The translations under genes were made by a program, and so were the position numbers. A stretch of 64,000 nucleotides of DNA from Aphrophora alni (lineage: Eukaryota; Arthropoda; Insecta; Hemiptera; Aphrophoridae). Where the stretch lies: positions 101,603,291 through 101,667,290 of the forward strand of contig OY740773.1 of assembly GCA_963513935.1 (NCBI GenBank), in the 5' to 3' direction. Numbering within the stretch: the stretch's first letter is position 1; the number at the start of each line of letters is the position of its first letter. The notes below the pieces were generated by a model, which was not told the DNA's origin, did not search any database, and was given only the letters and a program-made list of their open reading frames with translations. Shown here piece after piece: positions 1 through 12,500 of this stretch.

Positions 1-1870
1 TAAGATCAATTTATAATTGAGAGTACGGAGGGAATGCTTGTAAAACCAATTATCAATGCTTTTTAATAGTATATTTGGGATAACTGTATGTCCCATTTAC
101 TCAGAAATTACTGGACAGATTTCACTGAATATTTAACTGTAGCCTATCACAGTGGAGCTTGGTTAATTCGAAGCTGAGGGGAGGGGGGGGTCATACAAAT
201 ATTAAACATCCAAGAATTTGAATTACGAAAGTTTGCCCAGGTGTAAGTGATTAAGTTATGTGAAATCAGTAATAAAAAAATTTACACATGATGTTTGCCA
301 AAAATTAGTCATTGTATTTACAGTTAGTTTTTGAATAATATTTGATCAAAAAGCTATTTACAGAAGAGTAGCTACACTATTAACTTTTTTGAAAAGTTTA
401 TATTTTTGACTATTTAGACAAGTTACATCTTTGGTTTTATTTCATTCTTCTTAAAAACAATCCAACTGGCTAAGCCATCTTTGCCTAAGCCTACAGCGAA
501 TTATGCGACTTTAGCTCTAACCAAGGTTCAACTTAGAGGAATTTTTTGTCTCATGTTTGCTTAAACCATTTGAGTACACATTTGTTGACGTTATGATAAT
601 CCGAGCCTTGCACCCTCTTTCAATCCTTCTCACTCTCACTTTCAACAGCATTTCAAAATCTTGTCCTTATTTTTACGATATGTTGACAACATTTTTGGTG
701 GAATTACAAATTCTTTTGCAATTTAAACTTTTTTCTTTAAGCCTTTTCACAATTCACAGCCACTTTATTTATAAAAAAAATTTTACTACACTCATGTTTT
801 TGAAAAAGACATGGTGAAATAAGAATTTAACACTGACAATAGTGCTATGAAAAATTTCACACTTCGTTTATAGTGATGAAAAGTACTGTAAGAAATTCAC
901 TATTGCATACTATAACATGAAAAATGACACTGAATACTGCAACTAGGGTAGACCTGTATGTGTAATACAGTAACAACTGACAACAAGACGTTTGACTGAC
1001 AACAAGACGATTCAATTCGCAGTTGGTTCAAAACAAAACAGATCTCTTTAAGTCATAAACTTGTCCTTTCACAGGGTTAAGGGACCTTGTGAACAAAGAA
1101 GAGGATTTGAGTATACACTTCTTACTCAACTTGCCATGTCTGTGAATTCCTGAGGACAATGATACAAACAGGCAGCCACCCTCATTACCAGAAAATTCTG
1201 ACCCCTTTTAATGCTCAATTACACAGTTACTGTACTAAAAACAAATTTCCTCTCTCCAAAATTATGCTTATATATAAGATCAGAGTGAAATTTTCTTTGA
1301 ATTGTCCAGAAAAAAGTTCAAATTTAATACATTCTTTTAACATTGGTTGATCTAGAGAACTGAAGGGACTGAATAAAAAATTTTAATTAAAAAAGTTTGA
1401 ATTTTGCAAATTCCACTGAAGTTTACATGAAATTTATTGTAATAGAATTATTCACCTACCTATGTTTATGACTAAGTTATACTACTTTAAAATAACTATA
1501 TTAAAAAAAAACTATAAATTTAGTAATAATTTATTGTTTTCTTCTCTAGTGTTGTATTTATATAATAATTTTAGTAAACTGCATCATAGTTATATTCTAC
1601 TTGCAAATTTTAGCATTAATAGGTCAAGTAGAATCTGAGATAATGGGGAATTTATGATCAAAACACATTTAACCTGACATTTGTTTTTTTTTTTAATTCT
1701 CAAGGTTCATTACACGGAGTAAATCATAGACTAATAAACAAATTGGGTATCATAACAAGAATAGGTGTATAACGTTTTGCACTGATTTGTATACTTTTTA
1801 AAACAATATTTTGATTTTAGAATAATAGACTATCTTAATAACTCAAATATTGTGAATAAAATAACTATTC
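1..1870. other. Intergenic, no gene recognised
   Basis: AT-rich sequence with short homopolymer runs, including a G-run near 180. The short open frames here show no recognisable protein family and no splice-linked partners. I see no repeat structure that I can name. Confidence 0.5.
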
Positions 1871-1874
1871 CAAA

Positions 1875-1985
1875 GTATTATGGTAGCTCAGTGGTTTAAA
1901 GCATTACTTCTCTGATCAAGAAAGACACCATAGTTCGAATCCCACCCAGGGTACAAAGTTGTTTCTTCATGTACATTTTAATTCT
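1875..1985 (+). repeat. tRNA-derived SINE fragment
   Basis: A tRNA-type internal RNA polymerase III promoter is visible. The A box TGGTAGCTCAGTGG lies at 1881-1894 and the B box AGTTCGAATCC at 1932-1942, about 40 bases apart. The region does not fold as a complete tRNA because the acceptor stem has no matching 5' and 3' arms, and the 3' side runs into unrelated AT-rich DNA. This is the usual form of a SINE head. A decayed tRNA pseudogene is the alternative. Confidence 0.6.
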
Positions 1986-3415
1986 TTTCAACATGCAGTA
2001 ATGAGGGAGGGCTTACTATAAATAAACGTTGGTTGCCATGTCTAGAAGTTGATGAAGTTAGTTAGAGTTCAGTTGCAAATTGGAATGTTTCATTACTATG
2101 TTGAAAATAAATCCAATATATATAAAAGTGTGTCTTCTAAAAGAAAAAATACATAAAGAATAGAAAAATTAAATTAAAATATTGTAAGTTTTAGATTTGT
2201 ATTATATGATTGTATGTAGTCATTTCCAGCAATTCAAGATCGATAATACGGTACTTCTTTTTATTACAAAAATGGGGTCTCTCTTTGATTTTGTCTTTTC
2301 GTATGTACAAGCGTGATCCAAAAAATAAAAAAACTAATAATTTTTTCTTTAATATTTCTTGCTTACAATAAGACTTTGTATATTTTTTTCTAAATAGTCC
2401 CTATTTAAATTCAAGCACTTATAATAATCATAATAAGTGTTTAATTTTAACAATATACAACTGTTTTAAAAAAAACACTACGAACAATGGTCAGAATTAC
2501 CGTCTGTTTGGTTGGCAACTACAAACTGGATTGTATGTACCCCATATATGCAATCATACATATACACATATCTCTTGCACAATATGCACAATTGTAATAT
2601 GAAAAATTAATATACTGTCACAATAATAAAGATCAAATAAAAATAAACTTCTATCTCTATGCATACCTATAGAAAAAGTAATAAATTAGAAAATAACATA
2701 CATTTTAATAACGGATAATAAATTCCCACCTTTCCCTCCATGTGTTTTTCATAACATTTTCTGGTGCTTACCAATCCTTTTGATTTAAATAACTATAAAA
2801 ATCCTTCCACTTAATTTGCTTTTCCCGAGCCAAAAAAATACATAATTCGCTGAAATTGGGCAATGTGATACCCTACATGTTATATAAATGAGCAAAGAAA
2901 ATTTTCATATTTCAAGCACTTATAACTTGACACTAATTTCTATGTTCCATTGTACTCATTACTCACTAATTTCTGTAACCATTCAGTGACTAATCATTTT
3001 CCCAAGTACACATTTCCCAGTCAAAATTTTTGTTCAGTTTTCATGTTGCTAGAGCTGAATTTTACAGTTTTCTGCAATTCACAACCTTGTTTTTTTCATG
3101 TCTCAGGATTTAAAAATTTATATTATAGTCTCAATTTTCTGCTTACCTACATTTTGTAACGGGTCTCCCTCCCCCTACCATTTTACTGTTTTTTTCCAGG
3201 TGTATTATATGACTACCTTAGCCATTTTATCCTAGCTTTAGTATATATTGAAAATTTAACTTTTCCAAAATTTAAAACCTTTTGTGACAATTCCAATTTT
3301 TAAGAAAAATATTAACGGAAATATTCCTGCACTTCAGTTTGTCTACATTAATTTTTTTTTAACTCTAAGTCCCAAACAATAAATATGTTATGTTGGAAAA
3401 CATGTCACGTATATT
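1986..3415. other. Intergenic, nothing recognised
   Basis: AT-rich DNA with no protein family, RNA gene or clear repeat that I can support. A short open frame near 2950-3159 has no recognisable motif. Confidence 0.45.
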
Positions 3416-3598
3416 TTAGTTATGTGTCTGTTGAAAAAGCCCAGGCCAATAAACAGTTTTATTGTAGAGGTTCATAAAGAAATTCATAAAACATGATCCA
3501 AATACAAATAAATCAACTGAATATTCAGAAGCTAAGGAAGAATCCGAATCGTAAATATGTTTGTCAATTTCGCTTAGCATCATAAAATCATTATCCAT
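3416..3598 (-). pseudogene. N-terminal scrap of a piggyBac-like transposase
   Basis: The open frame starts with an acidic, Ser/Asp-rich leader (MDNDFMMLSEIDKHIYDSDS), typical of piggyBac-family transposase N-termini, and then decays. No DDE catalytic core follows on this strand. It sits about 480 bases inside a TTAA at 4083-4086 whose flank carries palindromic repeats of piggyBac-end type, and it points away from that end, as an element's first coding stretch should. The leader resemblance is seen directly. The family assignment is inference, because acidic leaders are not diagnostic. Confidence 0.4.
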
Positions 3599-3954
3599 TT
3601 TACGTTATAAAATATTACCGCAAATTAGAAATAATAATATAAAGATAAATGATCTCACTAAAAGAACTTAATTATAACAAAAAACAAACACAATAAATAT
3701 CAGTAACTAAAAAAATTACTCTTAAAACACAATACACAGTCATTAAGGAAAACAATAACTACTGACTAAATTCGTAAACTGCTTAGTACAGATCAGCTGA
3801 ACTTCAAGTGTCAGCTAAAATTTATTAAAGTCCAATAAATAAGTAATTAACTATTACTAAAAGTCAAATTAAGCTGTACATTTGTTAATTATAAGGTTAG
3901 GAAATTCCCCTTTTATATACGATAAATGTTATACAAATATAGAAAATGTAAAAC

Positions 3955-4086
3955 AATTCCGTCAGCGATAGATCGTCGGCTTAGGTTTTTCACATAATAT
4001 TGGAGCGACGATAGGTCGTCGGACTGGGATTTTATGCTTACTTTACAATCGACGGTTTATCGTCGCCCTGGAGCTAGATTGGTTAA
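3955..4086. repeat. piggyBac-like element end with palindromic subterminal repeats
   Basis: Three related GC-rich blocks occur within 110 bases of AT-rich DNA: GCGATAGATCGTCGG near 3965, GCGACGATAGGTCGTCGG near 4004, and ATCGACGGTTTATCGTCGCC near 4048. Each is an imperfect palindrome around CGAYNNNTCG. A TTAA follows at 4083-4086, the target site of piggyBac-type elements. I did not find the opposite end, so the element is truncated or its other end has diverged. Confidence 0.45.
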
Positions 4087-4689
4087 AATTATCTTTTAGT
4101 TTTAGACTAAGTTTTATTCAAATTCATAAAAATATAATGATGGCCAAAAGTTAGAATGTGTCATTTCCTTTAATCTTTAAAACAAAAATGTTAACCTACT
4201 AATGTAATCAAGCTTTTGATTACATATTATCATTGTTGATAAACTATCCATCAGTGTTCTTGACTATATGTAGTTTTTAAAGATTCTCTTTTATTGTAAT
4301 AATGAGGATTTTAAATAAAATGAGCATATGAAATATTTTTCTTTTCAATTATATATTGCATCTATATGTTATTTAAAATCCAATGTTTTGTTATATTTCA
4401 TCATAAATGTATAGTTTAATACAATGTATAAAATATGAATGAATTAGAATTTTTAGATTAGATAAATAAACTATTATTAAAATTTCTAATTTTTATACTT
4501 CTTTTAGAAAATCATAGTTTTTTAATTGTACATAAATAAAATATAGAATTTTTATAAACATTTGTTTTTACTTTTCATTTGAATCCTCTGTAAGGTAAAA
4601 AATATGGTGATGAACGAACAATTTGATAACTTTTACCCACATTTGGATTGAAAAAAGTTCCTGGTTTATTGTTCTTTAAAAGAAATTTG

Positions 4690-5090
4690 TCAATTTTACT
4701 AAAGAAAACAAACTTGAAATGTCAGTTAAGATTGTTATAAAATTGTAACAGAAAACATTAACTATACAAGCCGCCTTGAGTAAAGTCAAATCCGTTGAGG
4801 GAGGAACCAGTAGACAGCCTGACCTTGCAGAAATCAAAAGGGACCATGCGTGTATGCTAATTCGTTTCTCCGCTATGACAGCGCTATTGCAAAAATCTTT
4901 CCTCATAAGTTGCAAGAAAAAATTCAATTAAAAAATATTATTATTTTTGTACTGGGTTATTACTACCGTACTATATGGGAAATGATTATTACAATTAATT
5001 AAATCAAAAAATAAATAAATATGTCAATTCTGCTGACATAATGTTAATATCATGTAGCATAACTTAACATTTTCATATTATTTTTAACAA
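4690..5090. repeat. Dispersed repeat, copy A (partner at 15.2-15.8 kb)
   Basis: This block matches 15180-15790 in order. Shared landmarks are the segment around AGACAGCCTGACCTTG, the AAATCTTTCCTC stretch, CAATTAAAAAATA, and the AAATATGTCA...ATAATGTTAAT tail. Copy B carries about 190 extra bases in the middle. No protein of known family is encoded. Both copies are followed closely by an unrelated palindrome. Confidence 0.55.
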
Positions 5091-5098
5091 AAAATTAT

Positions 5099-5234
5099 CA
5101 ATAATATTTCAAGTAAAAAATATACAACCTAGACTGGGAATCAAACCCACGACCTTTGGCTTTACGCGCCAAAGGTCCTGGGTTTGATTCCCAGTCTAGA
5201 TTGCATATTTTTCAATTGAAATACAGTATTATTG
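5099..5234. repeat. Inverted repeat built from a tRNA-like 3' half
   Basis: Two arms of about 64 bases flank a 7-base centre near 5161-5167. The inner arms are nearly perfect (TAGACTGGGAATC against GATTCCCAGTCTA). Each arm carries a B-box-like GGTTTGATTCC, so both strands show the same T-arm-like sequence. The outer arms (CAATAATATTTC against its complement near 5224-5234) are looser. It looks like two SINE or tRNA 3' fragments joined head to head. It is not a functional tRNA, since no A box or acceptor pairing is present. Confidence 0.7.
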
Positions 5235-5448
5235 TATTTTCAATATTTGCTGGTAAAAAAGTATTAATATTAAACCTTGTATATATAAAATATATATAAC
5301 TATTGGTTTTCCACCATTCCACTATTATTTTTATTTTTTTTACAAAAAAAAATTATAACTTTAGAAATAGACAAAATATAGTTCAAATTTGGCATACACA
5401 TTTGCTATGTTAAGTTTGAATTTGTTTTAATGACAAACTAAATGGTTT

Positions 5449-6286
5449 TTGAATTTTTACTATAGCTCGAAGGATAGCTACCACCTCCTCAAGGTCAGAG
5501 AGGATGAAGATGAATCTGGACTTACTACAAATGCATTTGCTGATTCCTCGCCTCCTCAAGCTGAACAATTTACTCAACCTGTAAAATTTCCTCATCAAAC
5601 CGAAGATTCAGAACCTTGCAAATGGATGATAACTTCGGCCCTCTACCATCAGCACCAGCATCCACAAATACAGATATCAGCCAGTATGCTAAATACCATT
5701 CACAGTATCAAAAAATATATTTCACACGAGATGTTTCAAGCCCTTACTGAAGCAACTAGTATAAATATTTTGGCCACAACAGGAAAACAATAATAATTAG
5801 CTCTAGTGATATATCAAAATTTATTGTTATCACTATGATGATGTCATCAAAAATACCCATGTATTAGAATGTACTGGGTAACAAAAGCTAGAGTTTCACA
5901 GATTGCCGACATTATGACTAGGAACAAGTATTTCCTAATCAGAAACAATATGCAGGTAAGGAATTATTCAGAAGTTACGGATAAAGAGAAAACTAATAAT
6001 AAATACTGGAAAGTTGCTCCTCTAATAAATTTTGTTATAGCAGGTTGCCTGAATAGTTCTCGTAGTGAGGAACTATTCATGGATGAACAAATGATTCCAT
6101 TATGGGAGCACTCAAGAATCAGACAATTTATTAAGTCAAACCTAATTCATGAGGATTAAAAACTTTGTTGCCTGTGCTATAGATGGCTAACCAGTTGAGT
6201 TTTTCCTTTACGAAGGGAAAGGAGATTCTGTTTCCAAGTGAAGAACTACAATATCCAGACTTGAATATTGGAGGCATATATCAGAT
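5449..6286 (+). pseudogene. PGBD-type piggyBac transposase pseudogene, N-terminal half
   Basis: Frames at 5449-5793 and 5869-6159 and on to 6286 together follow the DDE_Tnp_1_7 (PGBD-like) domain. Visible blocks are EATSINILATTGKQ, then RMYWVTKARVSQIADIMTR, then FWKVRPL-like YWKVAPLINF, then EELFMDEQMIPL (the first catalytic Asp), then RIRQFIKSN, NFVACAIDG and LYEGKGD. Stops and frameshifts break it, for example after GKQ and within the stretch following RIRQFIKSN. It stops at the TTAA at 6287, where another element is inserted, and resumes at 8127. Confidence 0.75.
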
Positions 6287-8126
6287 TAACACGTTCGCTG
6301 CTGATGTCCCACAAGGTGGGACATCCAGAGACCTAGCGTGGTGGCAGCTCAGTTGTTGGCAGGCTCTCATGATATTGTGTGCGCATTTAGATATCAATAG
6401 CTTGTGTTACACTGTGCAGTCCATTTCTCATTAAAGCATTTTGTTTGTGTGAGACATATTAGTGTTTTTATTGAGTAGTGTGTTGTTAATAGTATTGTTT
6501 TTAAAATTATTTTAATGGCTAGAAACAATCCTGGCTCTTCTAATGTGTTTAATAATAGTTTAGGAGAGTGTTCAGGTGTATAACAGAGCGATGGTGGAAT
6601 CAATTTGTATTCATGGCTAGTAGTGACGAGGAGGAGTCACAAGAGAGTTGTGACGATGAGGTACCCACAGCCCTTATTTGATGTCCAATACTTGTGGTTT
6701 GAAACAACTTCCATTTTTAAAGGAAAATAAATTATTAGTGTCGATCCCAGGCGAAGGTAGTCCTTTTGATTTTTTTTGTTTGATTATAAATGAAGTATTT
6801 CTTGAGAACATTGTGATTGAAATAGACAGGCAGAGTTACTGTTTTGCCAACCAGGCAACTCTGATAATTCTAGGATTCTTATGTGAAAGGAATTGACTGT
6901 GGAAAAATTAAAAATGTTAATAGGTTTGATTTACCACAGTGACATTATCAGAATGAATAGATGGCAGAATTACTGGAAGACCAGTTGTTTATATAATTTA
7001 CAGATTTTTAGAGATTCCATATCGAGAGACAGGTTTTTACTTATACTGTGTTGCCTGCAATTAAAAATTAATAAAGGAGCCATAGACCGGCTCTACAAAA
7101 TAAGACCTGTGATAGAGTTTTTCAATAACAAAATGTTCAATATCTATTATCCGACCAGGGAACTGTCATTAGATGGGGAGATGGTGCTATGGAGGGGTCG
7201 GTTGCAGTTTCGACAGTATATAAAAAGCAAAAGACACAAATATGGAATTAAACTATATACCCTGACAGAACCATTTGGTTTAATAGTAAAATTTATGGTG
7301 TACTCTGGGAAAGGTCAAATTGATGGGATAATGATTGAGAAAAAAGGGGGCATGGCACAGATGTGGCTCTTTGCCTAATGAAAGAAAAACTGGGTAATGG
7401 GCACTCTTTTTATAACAGTAATTTTTATAAAGTGTCAATCTGACTTCAATATTATTAGCTAATAATACTTATTGCACTGGTACACTACGTATTGATCGGA
7501 AAAACAACCCTGATGATGTGAAAAATGCCAACTGGAAGAAAGGTGAAACATTTACTCGGTATGGGGACAGTATTATGGTAGGAAAATGGCGAAACAAAAG
7601 AAACGTTACATACATATCTACTGAATTTGAAAATAATATGGTCGATTTCAACACAAATAGGGGTGAAGTTAGTCAAACCATTACCGATTGTACAGTACAA
7701 TGGAAATATAAAAGGGGTAGATCGCACAGACCAGATGATGGCATACTACCCCTGGGAGCACAAGATCCTGCGGTGGTATCTGAAGATATTTATTCACGTA
7801 CTGCAAATGAGTATGCTAAACACATATGCATTTTACAAAATGTATACAATTGAAAAACAAAAAATGCCATTACTCGCTTTCAGGGAGCAAGTAATATATT
7901 CTCTGATTCCACCTAAATCTTTTTTACGCACCCTGCCACGGCCACGAGAAGTTCACTATTTGCCTACACGAATTCTGGAGAAAAAATAAATTGAAAAGGA
8001 AGAGATATAGGGTTTGTCACACCTATAAAAAAGGTACGTTTGTTACACCACTAAAGGTAAGTTAAAAAAAAAAAATTAGCATCTGGTGTGATACACCTAT
8101 TATTTTATTAGCAGCGAATGTGTTAA
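6287..8126 (+). mobile_element. piggyBac-like element nested in an older one
   Basis: TTAA duplications at 6287-6290 and 8123-8126 bracket about 1.83 kb. The ends are inverted: CACGTTCGCTGCT reads inward from the left TTAA, and CACATTCGCTGCT reads inward from the right one. A piggyBac-family transposase frame on the + strand fills the interior. TTAA targets and short inverted ends are diagnostic of the superfamily. The host sequence on both sides is a different piggyBac-type pseudogene that becomes continuous if this element is removed. Confidence 0.85.
6613..7989 (+). pseudogene. piggyBac-like transposase, frameshifted
   Basis: This is a DDE_Tnp_1_7 transposase in several frames. It begins with an acidic leader (MASSDEEESQESCDDE, 6613), continues with SPFDFFCLIINEVF (about 6760) and LIYHSDIIRMNRWQNYWKTS (about 6926), then IFRDSISRDRFLLIL. 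The first catalytic Asp is in RELSLDGEMVLWRGRLQFRQ (about 7160) and KRHKYGIKLYTL follows. The second block reads FYNSNFY where an Asp is usual, so that catalytic residue looks lost. Then come KKGETFTRYGD and GVDRTDQMMAYYP with its conserved Asp pair, and a C-terminal helical region. At least four frame changes are present, so it is inactive as read. Confidence 0.85.
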
Positions 8127-8708
8127 CTCAAAATCTACTTCAAGGGATTTCTATTATTATGGCCCATTATTTTATATCCATTGACCTATAGTGAGTTACA
8201 CTTAAGAGGTCTTCAAGGGAACTGGAACCATATGAAAAGAGATTATCAGCCAATGCTGAATTGAACACTGATGGTCAGTTGCAGGGAGGAGGAAAGGGAA
8301 TTTATTGTCAATTAGTCTGTGAAGACGACTAACTTAAATTGTTTTTTAAATGGTTTGACAACAAACCTGTTTAGCAGCTGGCTAGATAGAAAGAAGAAGG
8401 TACTCCAAAATGAGAGTACTTGGCTTTTCAAAATGACTTACATATTATCTTAAATCTGATGATGGAGAGGAAAGACTACTTGAAGATGTCTTAAGAACAT
8501 CAATCTCCACCTCCCAAGAGAAAAACACCTATCCCTTCCAACATCAAAAATTGGACACATTCCAGAATGGTCAATTGATGAGAAGCCATCCAGATGCAGA
8601 CTTCCAGGATGTGAATCACCAAAGTGCACAATATAATGCTCTACCTACAATGTATTCTTGTACCTCAATGCCAATAAGAATTGCTATAAAATATTCCATG
8701 AACTTTAG
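8127..8708 (+). pseudogene. PGBD-type piggyBac pseudogene, C-terminal half
   Basis: This continues the pseudogene ending at 6286. In shifting frames one sees FKGTGTI (8205-8235), FKWFDNKPV (8345-8372) and finally a Cys-rich tail. In the frame ending at the TAG at 8706-8708 the tail reads SIDEKPSRCRLPGCESPKCT and then CSTYNVFLYLNANKNCYKIF. That tail matches the C-terminal zinc-binding region of PGBD-type transposases. The order of blocks matches the N-terminal half, so the two halves were one gene before the nested insertion. Confidence 0.7.
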
Positions 8709-8739
8709 TTACTATCACAATAATAAATGTTATAAATAA

Positions 8740-9299
8740 TTTCGTTTATATTTCTCAAGTTATACTTTGTAACATAATATCGGATCCAATGTAAGCTGTA
8801 GGTAACATGCCATTTTTCATACTAAATGTTAAAATACACAAAAATAAAAACATATGTGTTCTTTATAAATTTCTACTTCCTAGAAATAAAAGAATCATAT
8901 TAAATTTGTTTTTCACTTTATTCTATGGGTCTTGGGAGGCTAAACTATCTTTTCTTTTAGTTGATATTATAATCTTCTCCAGAAAACATGTGACAGTTTT
9001 TACCATACAAATGAAATTTGTTAGGCATTGAACCATATGTTTTAGAATTTAGAACAACTCAACTTCAAAGATCAACCCATCGAATTGCTTACACGTTCCT
9101 ACTAGTTTTGACTTTATCTGTATCCAAATGAAACACTTGGATGTAAGGTGGAAGGATTTTTCGTCAAGTGATTTATAAAGTAAACTCAAAGTGATATGTG
9201 TTTTAATTATAAAGCTTTAAATTTGTGTAAATTGTTTTGGATTTTAAATAAACATTAATTATTTCAACTTGTCCTTGAGAAATTTTTGACTAAAATTGT
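8740..9299. other. Intergenic, nothing recognised
   Basis: AT-rich DNA between the piggyBac remnants and the start of the helicase gene. There is no coding family and no repeat that I can name. Regulatory sequence for the downstream gene may lie here but shows no clear motif. Confidence 0.4.
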
Positions 9300-9458
9300 T
9301 GTCAACACAGCAGCCATTCGATTGTCTCAAACTTCGATAGATCGAAAATTATTTGTCATTTCGTACCACCATTACCCATTGCTCTTTGTGTGAGATCTTT
9401 CATCAAAACGACGCTTTGAAAGGGAGCTCAGTTAACAAAAGTTCTGATTAGTAGTAAT
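9300..9458 (+). promoter_or_regulatory. bel: Putative core promoter and 5' UTR of belle
   Basis: The 160 bases before the start codon are richer in CG dinucleotides than the surroundings and lack a TATA box, as is common for housekeeping insect genes. The start site cannot be read from sequence. An upstream non-coding exon is also possible. Confidence 0.35.
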
Positions 9459-9503
9459 ATGAGTAATGTACCCAACCAAAATGGATCAGGTCTAGAGCAG
9501 CAG
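9459..9503 (+). CDS. bel: belle coding exon 1
   Basis: It encodes residues 1-15, MSNVPNQNGSGLEQQ, and ends in CAG before a strong donor (GTAAGTC) at 9504, phase 0. Joined to exon 2 it gives GLEQQFAGLDL, which matches the N-terminal CRM1 nuclear-export-type signature of DDX3/Belle proteins. The start was chosen because it is the ATG that gives this conserved leader. The exon is too short to stand out as an open frame and is recognised only through the continuity of the protein. Confidence 0.88.
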
Positions 9504-12500
9504 GTAAGTCAAAACCTCGTTTAATGAACTCTTTCATAAATCGTTTTTATACGTGAAGTAAGTGGCTGTTCAGCGAGATGGCCTATTATGAAAATGTACA
9601 TCTTTGATTATGCTTTGTAGACTCTTCTGGTCTCATAATTATGTTGTTATTGTTGCACAACTATCTGTTTTGTAATAAATACGCGTGTTTATAAAATTTG
9701 AACAAACTCCTGTTTTGTTCTTTATTTCAATTTAGATTGTTAGCCTAGACAATGTAGGCTAGATGAGATTTTTCTAAAAGAAATTTAAAGCCCTGGCAAT
9801 GTTAATTTATCTTGTTATTTCATGGGGTTCAGAATCCTTTAGTAAGGTATATGACTGAAAATAATACCCTACTAAATTAAAAACCTTTAGGCAGAAATTA
9901 TTCAGTTTTCTGTAAAAATAATGTTTCATTAGCCTAGACCTAATTTTTGTTTAGCATAATTATCTATTTAGTGATATTAATTAGATTTTGGGGTATAAAA
10001 TGATGATGAAAGTGGACACTAGGATATATTGTATTTTATAATTTAGTTTTTATAGGCTTAATGTGTTAACTTTTCACAGGCCTAGGACTGTTATGAAATA
10101 TTAGCATGAGAATTTTGCACTTGTATAACCTTGCCTTGATGTGTAAAAGGACTGTGATATTGCTAGGTGATGTAATCAGTTAGGGTAAGCTAATTTTATT
10201 TCTTCACTTTAATGAATTTAAACCTGACTATCTAGCCTAACCTATTCATGGTAAGGCTATTGCAACTAAAAATATAACTTCTCAAAAGAGAATTATTTAT
10301 AAGTTGGCGGTGGATGGCATAACATGTCAATGTAAGTGATGATGTTATCACTCGTGGAATGAATTGTTGTGTTACAGCTATGTTTGGATAGCATATTGGG
10401 CCATGACTGCTCCTCCATATAATATATCTAAACTGTGACTGGACAGAATATGTTAGGCAGTTGTTACATGATGACATGTTAACAGTCCAGCAACGTAGTA
10501 TAGCGCTATTTCTCAATATTGTGTTGTCTCTCATTACCATGATCGTGTTAGGGATTAAGTTTCAGTTGGTTTCTTTGTATTGTTAAGAAAGAAGACATTT
10601 CTTAGAATGTAATGTTGCCTTTAAAAAAGAAAAAGAAACATTGTTGATCATTGTTTTACCTATAGGTAAATACTCAATATACCTGGTGTTTCATGCCTTG
10701 ATTGAAAATTAAGCAAATCGTGTTATACATACCTCCTATTGTGACCATTAGATCATCCTTACAATATGTAAACTTGTTTGAAATGTCCAAAATCCATTAT
10801 TTCTATCTAAAATAAGCTGTTAAAAAGTGCTAATTCCTGGCCATGTGAGGTTATCAATAATAGCTTGTTGTTAGACAGATAATATCACTACACTGTATGA
10901 CAATAATGATGCGAACTAGATCTCGGCAGAGGTTACTAGGTACAGTATATATATATATTGATCTAACCAGACCTAGTAAATGAACTGAAGGTCTGGTTTC
11001 AAGGTAACTATTTAACCTTCCAAGACCTGTAGTTCCTTTACTAGGTCTCATCGAGTGATGTGAGATTCAGTTTCACCAAATATCCAAATGAAGACTAAAG
11101 TCTAAAGACGATGAAACATGGAACTATTAAACAATAAATATAAAATGTATTTTAGAGGGTACAAGCTATAAAATATATTGTTAAATACGATAAAAGGGTA
11201 ACCTAGCCAGCCTAGCCTTTATTGTTAGTTATGACTTATGGGGCGTAGCTAGTGAGTAGTGTTTGCAGCATTGAAAATGGCTTGCCTTTGCAACATTATT
11301 ATTAAACATGAAAGTAAAAATGAAGGTGCTAAACCATTTTTCATAGTATTTTGTAATTTAACTTGATATAACTTATCTTGTACAAATCAAACCAGTGAAC
11401 TCCCAAAGGTTATTCAGCTTCTAGTCATATTAGTGGCATATATTTCTTACTGCCCGAATCTTTATTTAATGTGCATAAAGTAAAAACGGTAAAGAACAAA
11501 TGAAAAACAAAATACAGTGTAACTTAACTAGGTCTAAAATAATTCGGAATGATTTCAATCCATAACTAAGCTAATAGAATAAATAAAAACACGACAGAAA
11601 TGCACATCTAGTAGGCCCTTACTACTTTTCAAAATATAAGTTTAACTTATAAACGATCAAGTCAATTTACCTAGCTTCTCATAGACATTAAATATTAACT
11701 TTGTAGCTTGCAAATCTCGACTTTATATAGTTTACATTTTTCTAGTTCTCCTTTACTAAAAGCCCCGAATTCCCACATTACGATACAAGAATAATCATCT
11801 TATTATGTTGATGGTCTAGAGCAACCGAATTTGCTTCAATAATCATCTTACTTTTTATTATTTTATTTTTAGACAATTTTTCAATTTTTATAGTTGATGT
11901 ACAATTAAAGTATAGTATAAAAATAGATTAAACGTATTATCCGTACAAAAATGCATTAGAGTTTAAATTAAAAAGTCATAATATAAAATACAAATGTGTC
12001 ATTCAATTTAAATGCAGATTGGTACATCGAAATAATAGTAATGAAGGTTTTTATATCTAAATAATAGTTATAATCAGAATGACACTTTAAATGCAGTCTA
12101 TCATTGCACCAATGGAATTTTGTTTAAGTTGCACAATGAATATTTGTCTTCTAGGACATGGTAAATTAGATTAGCCTGATTTTTTTTTCCATATTAAATC
12201 TACATAAATATGTTGTAAATTTCAATCTCTTTAATTTAATCCTAGAACTGTCAGTTCTCTATTTTTAAATTATCACACCCTTTCCTTAACTGTCAATATC
12301 TATTTTAGATGGTCAAGTATGCCTTTGTTTAATCTATTACTTTTCCCTTCCAAGTTTTCTTATGATATACAATAACATCCCAAAAATTTAGTTTTATGGG
12401 TTGGTAGACCTGAATAAAAGCAGTTAGTGTTTTTTTTTCCTTAGCTGAATTCTATTAATGTGTGTATTATAGGATGCAAGTGATCATTCAGAGCGTTATT

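Noticed and set aside
5130..5200. A tRNA gene suggested by the GGTTTGATTCCC B box
   Set aside because: There is no A box, no anticodon arm and no acceptor stem. The sequence is half of a palindrome.
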